Shown in pieces: positions 17,259-24,318 of a stretch of 32,634 nt of DNA. The DNA lies in the NCBI GenBank assembly GCA_903902315.1, contig CAIUUK010000052.1, positions 1 to 32,634 on the forward strand, written 5' to 3'. The notes beneath the pieces were generated by a model. It was not told the origin of the DNA. It was given only the letters and a program-made list of their open reading frames with translations, and made no database searches. Source of the stretch: an uncultured bacterium (GTDB lineage Bacteria > Patescibacteriota > Minisyncoccia > Phycocordibacterales > PALSA-1337). A program made the position numbers and the translations under genes. Within the stretch, counting starts at the first letter, position 1; each line of letters begins with the position of its first letter.

Positions 17259-17964
17259 ATTTGTATGGTTGAACACCCAGTATCTTATCTATAGTTACAA
17301 ATTGATACCCCTCTTTTTTTAACGATTCAATTATAATTGGCAAAGCTTCAATAGTATTTTCTCTGGAATAATCTGTGCCATATTCATGCCCATCATGCAT
17401 AATTATTATGCCATCAGGTTTTGCGTAATTCAAAACATTTGAAACAACCGTACCTGATGAATTGTTATTATCCCAATCCTTTGGATCAATACTCCAACCT
17501 GCAAAAACATAACCTTCACTTTTTATTTCCTTAATCATGCCAGGAGAAGTGCTACTATATGGTGGCCTAAATAAATGTGGTATACGAAACAATTGTGGTA
17601 TGTGAAGCGTATCTGGCTGAAGTGAAGTGGCTTGCATTATAACTGATTGCGCTTGAGAGATATCATCATGAAGTGTACTCGTAGCCATAACCGGCAATAG
17701 TCGTGAGTGACTGTAACTATGATTACCGATCACATCTCCATCAATGACTTCCCTGCGTACTTGATCTGGATGTTGTACAACATTTTTACCAATTAAGAAA
17801 AAAGTAGCTAGTACATGTTCTCTTTCCAGAATACTCAAAATTTGTGCGGTCGATGTTCCATATGGTCCATCATCAAAAGTGAGAGCGATGCGCTTTGAAA
17901 AGGCCGCAAGGTGTATAAAGTGATTTATGCCAATACCAAAACCGATGAGTGAAAGAGGAAGCAT
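17257..17964 (-). CDS. Polysaccharide deacetylase (NodB domain)
   Basis: The protein has 235 aa. A short hydrophobic N-terminus (LPLSLIGFGIGINHFIHL) may be a signal anchor. The NodB motifs are complete: TFDDGP (catalytic base and metal Asp), GNHSYSHSRL (metal-binding HxxxH), FRPPYSSTSPG, WSIDPKDWDN and IIIMHDGHEYG with the catalytic His. Members remove N-acetyl groups from chitin-like or peptidoglycan glycans at the cell surface. It lies 18 nt downstream of the NUDIX gene on the same strand, so the pair is likely one transcript. Chain length is near the minimum for an active NodB fold. Confidence 0.92.
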   Translation of the reverse strand: MLPLSLIGFGIGINHFIHLAAFSKRIALTFDDGPYGTSTAQILSILEREHVLATFFLIGKNVVQHPDQVRREVIDGDVIGNHSYSHSRLLPVMATSTLHDDISQAQSVIMQATSLQPDTLHIPQLFRIPHLFRPPYSSTSPGMIKEIKSEGYVFAGWSIDPKDWDNNNSSGTVVSNVLNYAKPDGIIIMHDGHEYGTDYSRENTIEALPIIIESLKKEGYQFVTIDKILGVQPYK

Positions 17965-17982
17965 GGCAACATTGTAACAGGT

Positions 17983-18432
17983 TTAATTGATAAATCTAAC
18001 AAGATCAGACTCCAAAGTTCCATCTCTTAGGGCTTTATCAATAATTTGTGGCATAACATTTACACCATCGTCTTTACTGACCCACTTAAGTTCATAAATT
18101 TCATCAGCATGTGAACCAGAAGGTTTATTCATCTTTGCATAATCAGCAGAATTTTTTATTTCAAAGAAAAATTCGACGGATTGTGTATCATTATTCACAT
18201 AACCAGTATCGTCACTTATGTAATTATTTACATAAAATAATCTTCCCACATCTCCTTTGATACCAAGCTCTTCTTCCAATTCACGACTCAAACATTCTTT
18301 AATCTTCTCACCCCATTCTAGGTGTCCGCCAGGTAATACATAATAAGTATTTTTTGGTGAATGTTTAACAACCAATAATTTATTGTTATGAATAATAATC
18401 GCCCTGCATCGAATTATGATTTTTTTATCCAT
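17983..18432 (-). CDS. NUDIX hydrolase
   Basis: The protein has 149 aa from ATG 18432 (MDKKIIIRCRAIII). The ORF track begins 37 codons earlier, but that extension overlaps, antisense, a recombinase gene remnant and is not NUDIX-like, so I reject it. The Nudix box is exact: GHLEWGEKIKECLSRELEEELGI (GX5EX7REUXEEXGU), residues about 35-57. The fold hydrolyses nucleoside diphosphates linked to another moiety; the substrate cannot be told. A TATAAA lies 7 nt before the chosen start. The element boundary lies about 20 nt upstream, so its native promoter may have been altered by integration. Confidence 0.9.
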   Translation of the reverse strand: MDKKIIIRCRAIIIHNNKLLVVKHSPKNTYYVLPGGHLEWGEKIKECLSRELEEELGIKGDVGRLFYVNNYISDDTGYVNNDTQSVEFFFEIKNSADYAKMNKPSGSHADEIYELKWVSKDDGVNVMPQIIDKALRDGTLESDLVRFIN

Positions 18433-18439
18433 ATAATGT

Positions 18440-18445
18440 TTTATA
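18440..18445 (-). promoter_or_regulatory. -10 box of NUDIX gene
   Basis: TATAAA on the minus strand ends 7 nt before ATG 18432, the same leaderless spacing as yqeY, speD and valS. No clear -35 is visible. Confidence 0.35.
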
Positions 18446-18454
18446 CCGATGTGA

Positions 18455-18614
18455 CCTTCAACAGGACATACCTCGAACCTGGGACAAAATCCTCGATACG
18501 CTGGCAGCTTTAAATAGCCGGGGTGAATTGCCCGACTTATCAATCATTCCTGGATTTAATCGTTATGATGCAGATGCCGATCCAAATGAGGATGGCAAGG
18601 GTGATTGTAGCTAA
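18455..18614 (+). pseudogene. 3' remnant of a second serine recombinase gene
   Basis: The plus strand reads QDIPRTWDKILDTLAALNS, then RGELPDLSIIPGF, ending GDCS and TAA at 18612-18614. It aligns without gaps to QDIPRTWDRILDTLSALNS in the recombinase at 31190-31275, about 67 of 84 bases identical with most differences at third codon positions. Upstream of about 18455 the homology stops and the NUDIX gene begins. The tails after PDLS differ. It is either the tail of the incoming element's own gene, swapped at integration, or the relic of an earlier element at the same site. Confidence 0.75.
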
Positions 18615-19277
18615 GTGGTGCCGTGAGGTAAGACACTAGAAATTGCCAGAATGGCAAATAAAATGACCCTCCGCAAACTTCACGAAGGGCCGATTAGCAA
18701 GCAATTCCATCTTGTTATCTAATCTTCCAACTAGGATGTTTCACCTTTTCTCTAGGACGGTTGGTATATCCACAGACTTTCGTCTGCTGTTGTTTTCCAC
18801 GGAATGGTCTTATCTTTGATCGTGGATGCTGGGTCGATTAACTATCCTGCGGGGGAACAACAGTGATTCCCTTGAAAGCAACATTGATCGCATATCTGTG
18901 CCTACCCCATTGGAGGCCTCAATGCGCATTACTTTCGCTACAGAATAGCGTCCATTAGCACTCAGCTTTACAGGTCAATTGACCCGCCTGTGTCTGAGAA
19001 TAGATCTGCCATGCAATGTAAGGATTTTATGCGGGCATGTTGGAATACTTCAAACAAAGCTTCACCTCCTTTCTCCAGAACATAGAATAGCATCTTATAT
19101 TAACGAATACTATGTCTGAACACTAAACAGCGCAGGGTTGTTGACTGACTTGTTGATCATCTCTGAATTTGTGCGACCTAGGACGAAGGACGATTCGAGT
19201 AAGGATAAAAAAGGTTATTGTAGCGGAATGGTAGAGTGAGATAGGACGGGTATACTTGCCAGGGGCAAGAAAATCTA
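18615..19277. ncRNA. ORF-free hairpin-rich region, candidate structured RNA
   Basis: No ORF of 60 codons exists on either strand for about 660 bases, in contrast to the dense surroundings. Local hairpins include TTGCCA-GAA-TGGCAA (18643-18657), CAGAC-TTTC-GTCTG (18773-18786), TCCACG...CGTGGA (18796-18826), GGGAA...TTCCC (18853-18871), CATTG...CAATG (18908-18924), CGCTA-CAGAA-TAGCG (18936-18950), ACAGG...CCTGT (18970-18991) and CTTGCC-AGG-GGCAAG (19255-19269). It does not look like tRNA, tmRNA, RNase P RNA or rRNA. The strand is unknown. Large ornate RNAs are known from mobile elements, but I cannot assign one. Confidence 0.4.
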
Positions 19278-19802
19278 TCAATGATTTAGAAAGTTGAAAC
19301 TGCCACTGATCGGCACTGCTGTTTTAAACCTAATCTCAAAATTAATCTCATACCCATTTCCCCTTTTAAAACAAAATTCAGTTATTTCACCAAAATTTGG
19401 CTTCAAAGGGCAATCAACCAAAATCTCGACAAAATATTTTCTGAATTCACGCCAATAGTCAGTTTCATTAAGTTTATTTGGGATATTAAATTGGGTAAGT
19501 AGACTGATCAACTGTTTTCTAAATTCTACAAAATCAACCATTTCTAATACAAGGCTCGGTTGGTATTTATTTGCTAATATTGTTTTCTCAATGTTTTGTA
19601 ATATTATCTTCATTGGAGACGCTTCAATAATTTTCGCGTGCAGAGCCCAATCAGTATGCCTTTTAAGAAGTGGAAAATTATTTGACAAGTTCTCATTTTC
19701 AATAAGTTTGCGTATCTTCGATAATATAAATATTACATCTTTTTCATCCGCAACAGGTTCACCAAAAGCCTGGCATAGTTTATTAATGAGTTCATTTGTC
19801 AT
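19278..19802 (-). CDS. Hypothetical protein
   Basis: The protein has 174 aa, soluble, no signal peptide and no cysteine-rich motif. It is mostly helical by composition (ELINKLCQAFGEPV, ILSKIRKLIENENL, VDFVEFRKQLISLL) with a C-terminal part that looks like beta strands (GYEINFEIRFKTAVPISGSFNF). I do not recognise a family. It stands alone on the minus strand at the left end of the element, between the hairpin-rich region and the divergent 68-aa gene. Its lower GC resembles the left flank more than the cargo genes at 20-25 kb. Confidence 0.6.
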   Translation of the reverse strand: MTNELINKLCQAFGEPVADEKDVIFILSKIRKLIENENLSNNFPLLKRHTDWALHAKIIEASPMKIILQNIEKTILANKYQPSLVLEMVDFVEFRKQLISLLTQFNIPNKLNETDYWREFRKYFVEILVDCPLKPNFGEITEFCFKRGNGYEINFEIRFKTAVPISGSFNFLNH

Positions 19803-19875
19803 ATGTTTAATACATTTTAACGTAAATCAGCAGTATTCCAAAATCGTCGATTTTACCAGCTAAAATAAAAATATA

Positions 19876-20082
19876 ATGGAACAACCACCAATCATCCGCA
19901 ATCTTTACCCTCATCTCAACGATGAACAACTCGCTGAAGTAGAAGAAACCTGGGATCGATACCTCGAACTCGTAAAACGCATATTTGAGCGCTTAGAATA
20001 TGAAGGTAAGCTTGATTCCGTATTTGAAAAGTTCGACTCCCCCCAAGGGTCAACCTGTTTTTGCGGAAAATGTGAAAAGTAG
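19876..20082 (+). CDS. Small acidic helical protein
   Basis: The protein has 68 aa. A long amphipathic helix (LNDEQLAEVEETWDRYLELVKRIFERLEYEG) occupies residues about 15-45, followed by a short tail with CFCGKCEK, a possible half zinc site. Small proteins opening with NLYPHLNDEQL and YLELV.RI are, from my memory, common in CPR mobile regions, but no function is known to me. The gene is followed immediately by a strong terminator, so it is a complete transcription unit. Confidence 0.65.
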   Translation: MEQPPIIRNLYPHLNDEQLAEVEETWDRYLELVKRIFERLEYEGKLDSVFEKFDSPQGSTCFCGKCEK

Positions 20083-20087
20083 AAAAC

Positions 20088-20115
20088 AAAAAACCAAGCA
20101 TTTGCTTGGTTTTTT
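20088..20115. terminator. Strong terminator
   Basis: AAAAAACCAAGC-ATTT-GCTTGGTTTTTT is a 12-bp perfect stem with A and T tracts on both sides, so it can act in both directions. Confidence 0.85.
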
Positions 20116-20241
20116 GGAAAGTTCGATATTGATGACTACTGTGACCCTACCAACTGGCTTTCCGAATTGATTAAACATAGGAATGATATAAAATTGGGCA
20201 TTCAAGAATTAAGTATATTTGGCAAAACAAAATCCATTTAG
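20116..20241 (+). pseudogene. Protein-like fragment without a start codon
   Basis: In the same frame as the 68-aa gene, past its TAG and the terminator, the sequence stays open and reads GKFDIDDYCDPTNWLSELIK and onward to a TAG at about 20239. The composition looks coding, yet there is no start codon. It may be the remnant of another gene's 3' end. Low confidence. Confidence 0.25.
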
Positions 20242-20249
20242 TTATGATT

Positions 20250-21182
20250 CTACATTGTATCATTGGACCTTTCTTCGCCATCTATATAATCAGGTACGTC
20301 CTTATTTCTTGCAGCGATAATCTTTTTCATTTCGTCTATTTTAACGATCATCGCGATATCGCCATATTTAAGAGCGATGGTTCGGGATTTTTTTAAGTGC
20401 TTCTGTGCCTCTCGAAAGCGGTAGGCCGTCTTCAATTCATTTGCAAGATTGAAATACGCACTCGAAGCAGCGGAGTCATCGATCTGTTCAAGAAGCTTAC
20501 CAGCTTCCAAGAGATCCTTCTTAAAAGACTTCACATATACAGGTAATTCACGGACCGTGACATTAATTAAGGCAAAGAAATTTTCAAAGATGGGATATCT
20601 GCATGATTGTGATTTTACCCACAATTTTCCATATAAGGTACCTCTGAGACAATCCGTCTTTCGTTGTAGATATTTTGAGCTTGATACCTGACCTCTATCC
20701 ATGAGGATATATGCCTTAGTCTTCTTATCCTCACTTTTATTTGCCAACGTCAGGGCTTGTTCCAAAAGATTATCGGACTCATCTTCCATTTTCTTAGTTT
20801 CAGATGTGAGAACCTCGTACTCCATCTTGTCTGCTTCAGTAGCAAAACCAATCCAACCGGGCGTCAGCGTAAGACTGGTCACGCGATGCCACCTGATCGT
20901 AATCTGAAACCTAAGAAGATCGGCCTTTCGCGCCATAAAATGCGCTTGGTAATTACTAATACCAGCTTGTGTGGTTATCTTTATAGCTTCCTCGGCAAGA
21001 TCGATTAACTTAGCATTATTCTTTACAGGACTAAGACTCGACAAAGAAGCGTCAATTAATCGTAGACGCAAGTTTGGTTCCTTGATTTTTGATTCCAAGA
21101 CAACGAGAATAGCCGCCGCTTCTTGGCGCTTGCCTTGTATGGCTAAATCCATAGCTTTTTTAAGTTCGTTTTCGTTTGACAT
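20250..21182 (-). CDS. TPR-like helical protein
   Basis: The protein has about 310 aa, start chosen at MSNENELKKAMD; the ORF track begins three codons earlier. Repeated helix pairs resemble tetratricopeptide repeats: AMDLAIQGKRQEAAAILVVL, LIDLAEEAIKITTQAGISNYQ, LLEQALTLANKSEDKKTKAY, AYFNLANELKTAYRFREAQKHL. No catalytic motif, signal peptide or membrane segment is seen. The start lies inside the DUF4238 gene's 3' end, so translation is coupled. It is the last gene of the HEPN-DUF4238-TPR triplet and may be a scaffold or sensor subunit; that role is inference from context. Confidence 0.65.
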   Translation of the reverse strand: MSNENELKKAMDLAIQGKRQEAAAILVVLESKIKEPNLRLRLIDASLSSLSPVKNNAKLIDLAEEAIKITTQAGISNYQAHFMARKADLLRFQITIRWHRVTSLTLTPGWIGFATEADKMEYEVLTSETKKMEDESDNLLEQALTLANKSEDKKTKAYILMDRGQVSSSKYLQRKTDCLRGTLYGKLWVKSQSCRYPIFENFFALINVTVRELPVYVKSFKKDLLEAGKLLEQIDDSAASSAYFNLANELKTAYRFREAQKHLKKSRTIALKYGDIAMIVKIDEMKKIIAARNKDVPDYIDGEERSNDTM

Positions 21183-22107
21183 GGCGACCATATTGATACC
21201 AGTTTTTTAATTTATACCAGCGCATCTCGACCAAATGCCGTATAATTTTCAGGATAAAAAAGAAATCAAGGGGATATCTACGAAACCAATGACGCCTAAC
21301 CTTGGAATTATGGGAGACGAAATATTTATAACAGTGACCGACAACCATCCTATTCATCTCCTCTACCTCGTTATTACTCCACTCAGCGTAACCTCGAAGC
21401 GGACTCCAACTCATACAGAGCGCAATCTCTGGCGACAGAGGAAGTGTAACCTGCACATTTTTTTGGCTGAGCCCAGGACTATGAAATTTCTGAAATTGAA
21501 GGTCTGGGTTAAATAGATTGCACGGATCGTCAGATGTGACGAATTTAGATCCTCTTTTAGCACAAAGAAAGGCGACACTCATTGGCATCAGCATCTCCGT
21601 GATGGACGGTAGCATCTGAACGATACTCATTCGATGGCTATTCTTTTGAAATTCCTTCATTTTCTCCGACTCTTTCGAATCGATGCCATGAGATTTTTCC
21701 ATTGCCTCAGTATGCTCTATCAGCTCGTTATGGAAGCGATCCATGTTATCGCGATAGCGCGGTGTCCTTTGAAGCATTGCCGCGACAAAAGCGCAGAGTG
21801 TTATATGCTCCTCCTCACTCAGAGGCAAGTGCTTCTGGATCTTGTTTCTAAATATATTTGCGTATCTTCCTTCCAGATTTGAGAGGGTCTCTTCGATAGA
21901 GTAGTCTTTCTCACCAGTCTTTAGGCGAAGAGTGTATAAGTCAGTCTCAGTGAATATATTTGATGGAGCTTTTTTTCGTCCTACCTTTTCACCTCGATTG
22001 AATATCCAGACGTATGGCTCCTGACCGGCAGGAGTCTTTGGATCGACCCATCCGCGCAGATAGCACTCAGGGACGTAATGTTGTTTTGTGGGTTTATTCT
22101 TTGCCAT
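21160..22107 (-). CDS. DUF4238 domain protein
   Basis: The protein has 315 aa. The family marks are the N-terminal KQHYVPECYLRGW, WIFNRGE with conserved aromatic and basic residues, the central FVTSDDPCNLFNP and PLSPEIALCMSW. The middle is helical (LCAFVAAMLQRTPRYRDNM). This order is typical of DUF4238 proteins, which as far as I know have no established activity. The C-terminus is basic (RYGRHVKRKRT type). It follows the HEPN-like gene by 3 nt and overlaps the TPR-like gene by about 22-32 nt, so the three act as a unit. Confidence is high for the family and none for the biochemical role. Confidence 0.85.
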   Translation of the reverse strand: MAKNKPTKQHYVPECYLRGWVDPKTPAGQEPYVWIFNRGEKVGRKKAPSNIFTETDLYTLRLKTGEKDYSIEETLSNLEGRYANIFRNKIQKHLPLSEEEHITLCAFVAAMLQRTPRYRDNMDRFHNELIEHTEAMEKSHGIDSKESEKMKEFQKNSHRMSIVQMLPSITEMLMPMSVAFLCAKRGSKFVTSDDPCNLFNPDLQFQKFHSPGLSQKNVQVTLPLSPEIALCMSWSPLRGYAEWSNNEVEEMNRMVVGHCYKYFVSHNSKVRRHWFRRYPLDFFFILKIIRHLVEMRWYKLKNWYQYGRHVKRKRT

Positions 22108-22110
22108 ATG

Positions 22111-22770
22111 TTACATCTTGGAATCGTTAATCCATGGAATCCTAAAAATCTCTTCCCAGTTATAGTGAATCGATGGCATCAACTCACTGAAACCTGCCTG
22201 ATTAAGAAGTAATTGATATTTGATGACGAGCTTTTCGAGAAGAGCCAAAGCGTCATCGACTTCTTGAAAACTAAGATCTATCTTGAGAGTCTTGTCCTTA
22301 TTTTTGTGAGCAATCCTTGTGTGTCGAAATTCCTTTATAGTCTTGGTCACCGCTAATAGGTCACTTATGTCCTTTTTGACAAAACTGATATCGATTTCTG
22401 CACCTGTACCGAAGTGTTCGACGAAATGCGCCTCGCCTATTTGGCGTGGTAGAGTTTTATACTGATCGGCAAACCATGATTTCGTAATGATTTTGTGATT
22501 TCTTTCAAGATCCTTCAGAAGCCTGATCAAGCTTATCACCACGGTTTTTTCGTCGACTTGTCTGGCAATACCAATAACCATCGCAGCACCGTAATTAGCC
22601 TGTAAATGATCCCAAAAGAAGTTATCCTTGCTCAGCTTTGAATTCGCCTTAATGATTTCACCTAAACGATGAAAAACATGCTGGTTCTCAATTAGGTCAG
22701 CGATGTCGTTCGTAATCTCTTCTATTTCTTTTTTCCATTGTGTAATTTTGGGTGGCATAGTGACAATCAT
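22111..22770 (-). CDS. HEPN/AbiU2-like protein
   Basis: The protein has 219 aa (219 from the track start; an ATG four codons in, MPPKITQW, is also possible). It is all-helical. The segment EFRHTRIAHKNKDK near residue 148 has the R-X4-6-H form found in HEPN ribonucleases and matches the RDKRIAHKD style of AbiU2-type HEPN proteins. The following KIDLSFQEVDDALALLEKLV helix also fits. If correct, it may be an RNase toxin of an abortive-infection or toxin-antitoxin type. The rest of the chain gives no other motif. It lies 3 nt upstream of the DUF4238 gene and 50 nt downstream of the HNH nuclease gene. Confidence 0.5.
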   Translation of the reverse strand: MIVTMPPKITQWKKEIEEITNDIADLIENQHVFHRLGEIIKANSKLSKDNFFWDHLQANYGAAMVIGIARQVDEKTVVISLIRLLKDLERNHKIITKSWFADQYKTLPRQIGEAHFVEHFGTGAEIDISFVKKDISDLLAVTKTIKEFRHTRIAHKNKDKTLKIDLSFQEVDDALALLEKLVIKYQLLLNQAGFSELMPSIHYNWEEIFRIPWINDSKM

Positions 22771-22820
22771 ACTCGTATTGGCAATTTAAAACAAAACTGA
22801 GCACTGTCATAAATTACAGC

Positions 22821-23522
22821 TTACTTTGGCAATCTACCACCACTATCAAGACACGCCTGCACCGATGCATATGGTGTAAATATCTTGGTTGCGGCGTAGT
22901 AACGAGTGCCGAGCGCATGGCACAGGCCAGCAGTACTCTTTTTGACCGCAGGATCAGCTGTATCGAGGATTAAGGACGGTGCAGAAACATTAGTTGCACC
23001 GATGGTAGTGATTGCTGTAGTTGTTGCATTCTTGATGCCCCTGCGTATATTGTCGTATGTGATCCAGTTTGACGAGATCTCGTGCTGTGCCTCGGACAGT
23101 GTTATTGAACCTTTGCAGACCTGACTGTGCAGATAGTTTTCAAAGCTGTCTTTCGTGCGTGATCCGTTGCTGATGAGATAACTTTCAGGCCAGAGATTTG
23201 ATATGTCATTACTGCCACCAATTTCAAGACTGATTAGATGGTCTACCTCGTAATTGGCATGAAGCGAGTACGAGATGCCGTATTCCTTGAACACCTGCTT
23301 TTTCTCAGATAAGGGCACATCTCTCACCTTCATGGTATAGCCGACAGTGCAGATCGTGGTAGTGCCGATAGCAAAGACTGCGCCGGGTGTGCAGGCACTA
23401 TCCGGTAGGGCCTGATTGGCGATACAACCGCTTGTTCTGATTTGAACGCCATATGATGCAAGTACGGGACTTGAAAATAGGACGATCGTACATATGATAA
23501 CGATAGCAATTTTATTTTTCAT
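22821..23522 (-). CDS. Secreted HNH-type nuclease
   Basis: The protein has 233 aa. A signal peptide spans residues 1-22 (cleavage near VLAS). A cysteine-bearing N-terminal region (SGCIANQ, ACTPG, TICTVGY) leads to the nuclease motif YEVDHLISLEIGGSNDISNLWPE (about residues 92-114), the DH...GG...NLWPE pattern of secreted HNH nucleases. A separate C-terminal module of about 40 residues (GLCHALGTRYYAATKIFTPY, ACLDSGGRLPK) carries two cysteines and recurs in such proteins. It likely degrades DNA outside the cytoplasm, for nutrient scavenging or antagonism. Its ATG overlaps the yidD stop by 4 nt (ATGA type). Confidence 0.8.
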   Translation of the reverse strand: MKNKIAIVIICTIVLFSSPVLASYGVQIRTSGCIANQALPDSACTPGAVFAIGTTTICTVGYTMKVRDVPLSEKKQVFKEYGISYSLHANYEVDHLISLEIGGSNDISNLWPESYLISNGSRTKDSFENYLHSQVCKGSITLSEAQHEISSNWITYDNIRRGIKNATTTAITTIGATNVSAPSLILDTADPAVKKSTAGLCHALGTRYYAATKIFTPYASVQACLDSGGRLPK

Positions 23523-23758
23523 ATATTGTTTGAATTCAACGCAGGAAAATCAATGCAGCTCTCACAATTATCCGGCCGACAACGTGACAGTCTCCGGTAT
23601 GTCAATCTGATGCCTCGTGTGGGTCCGTATTCTTTAATAGCGAGAATGGCATAGTTAGAGCATGACGGATGAAAACGACAACGGACGCCGAGACGATACA
23701 GCAATGGTGATATGGTCCGCTGATATATCCAAATCGGAATAAGAAATAACTTAGACAT
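23519..23758 (-). CDS. yidD: YidD membrane protein insertion factor
   Basis: The protein has 79 aa, normal for the family. The signature is intact: IWIYQRTISPLLY, CRFHPSCSNYAILAIKEYG, GIRLTYRRLSRCRP. YidD is a small membrane-associated protein usually encoded between rnpA and yidC, where it aids membrane protein insertion. Here it lies inside a mobile element, overlapping a membrane zinc-ribbon gene by 8 nt and a secreted nuclease by 4 nt, which is not its normal context. It may be a second copy serving export of the neighbouring proteins. The C-terminal tail carries an extra NCESC pair. Confidence 0.9.
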   Translation of the reverse strand: MSKLFLIPIWIYQRTISPLLYRLGVRCRFHPSCSNYAILAIKEYGPTRGIRLTYRRLSRCRPDNCESCIDFPALNSNNI

Positions 23759-24317
23759 GGTGGATTACGACTTCTTTCTTCACCGCCTTCGATCCACACT
23801 TCGAGCATTTGCCGAGATCAACGACTTTCTTCTCGGGCATCAACCAAAATAGACACCCCAATGGAGTGCCGCATGTTCCGCATGTTAGCAAGGACTTGCC
23901 GACGTTATGCATCTCATTCGCCGTCTGTTCTCGCTTATCTTGTTTGCCATAAAACCACGTGTTACCACAAGCAGCGCAGGTGCACTTAGTCTCCTTAACC
24001 TCATGTGTGATGATCCCCGCTCCGGGCAGTCCGTCTGTCAGTGTTGTTGGACCCTTAGCTTTCGGCTTCAATATTACCTTAAGCTCACGGAATCCGTCAG
24101 AAAAAGATACGCTCAGCTTTCTCTCAAAGAAACGAGTAATCTGCGGGATAAATAACGCACCGATGAATACAAGGGCCACCCCGACGACGGCCGGATCGCC
24201 CGGAGCGAAAATGAAAGCAATGCCAAAAATGATGAGGATGACACTGATGATCCAGCGCAGAACTGACCATATGATTCTTAACGCCTTACTTTTAGTTTTT
24301 TGATTTTCTATGCTCAT
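23751..24317 (-). CDS. Membrane protein with zinc-ribbon C-terminus
   Basis: The protein has 188 aa. Two membrane segments (about residues 13-32 and 40-57) form a small module ending ALFIPQITRFFERKLSVSFS. A linker follows, then a cysteine-rich domain: CTCAACG, LTCGTCGTPLGC and GKCSKCG, enough for two zinc ribbons, ending KKEVVIHHV. I know no named family for the whole. The same two-TM module opens the upstream 263-aa protein. The gene starts 1 nt after that gene and overlaps yidD, so all three are translated together. Confidence 0.7.
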   Translation of the reverse strand: MSIENQKTKSKALRIIWSVLRWIISVILIIFGIAFIFAPGDPAVVGVALVFIGALFIPQITRFFERKLSVSFSDGFRELKVILKPKAKGPTTLTDGLPGAGIITHEVKETKCTCAACGNTWFYGKQDKREQTANEMHNVGKSLLTCGTCGTPLGCLFWLMPEKKVVDLGKCSKCGSKAVKKEVVIHHV

Positions 24318-24318
24318 G

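Noticed and set aside
18433-18543. N-terminal extension of the NUDIX ORF
   Set aside because: It is antisense to the recombinase remnant, and the NUDIX fold starts at MDKKII.
19171-19178. GTGCGACC as a group II intron 5' end
   Set aside because: There is no reverse transcriptase, no domain V-like hairpin and no matching 3' end nearby.
20031-20055. GTTCGACTCCCCCC as a tRNA/tmRNA T-arm end
   Set aside because: It lies inside the 68-aa coding frame and no acceptor or D-arm partner is present.
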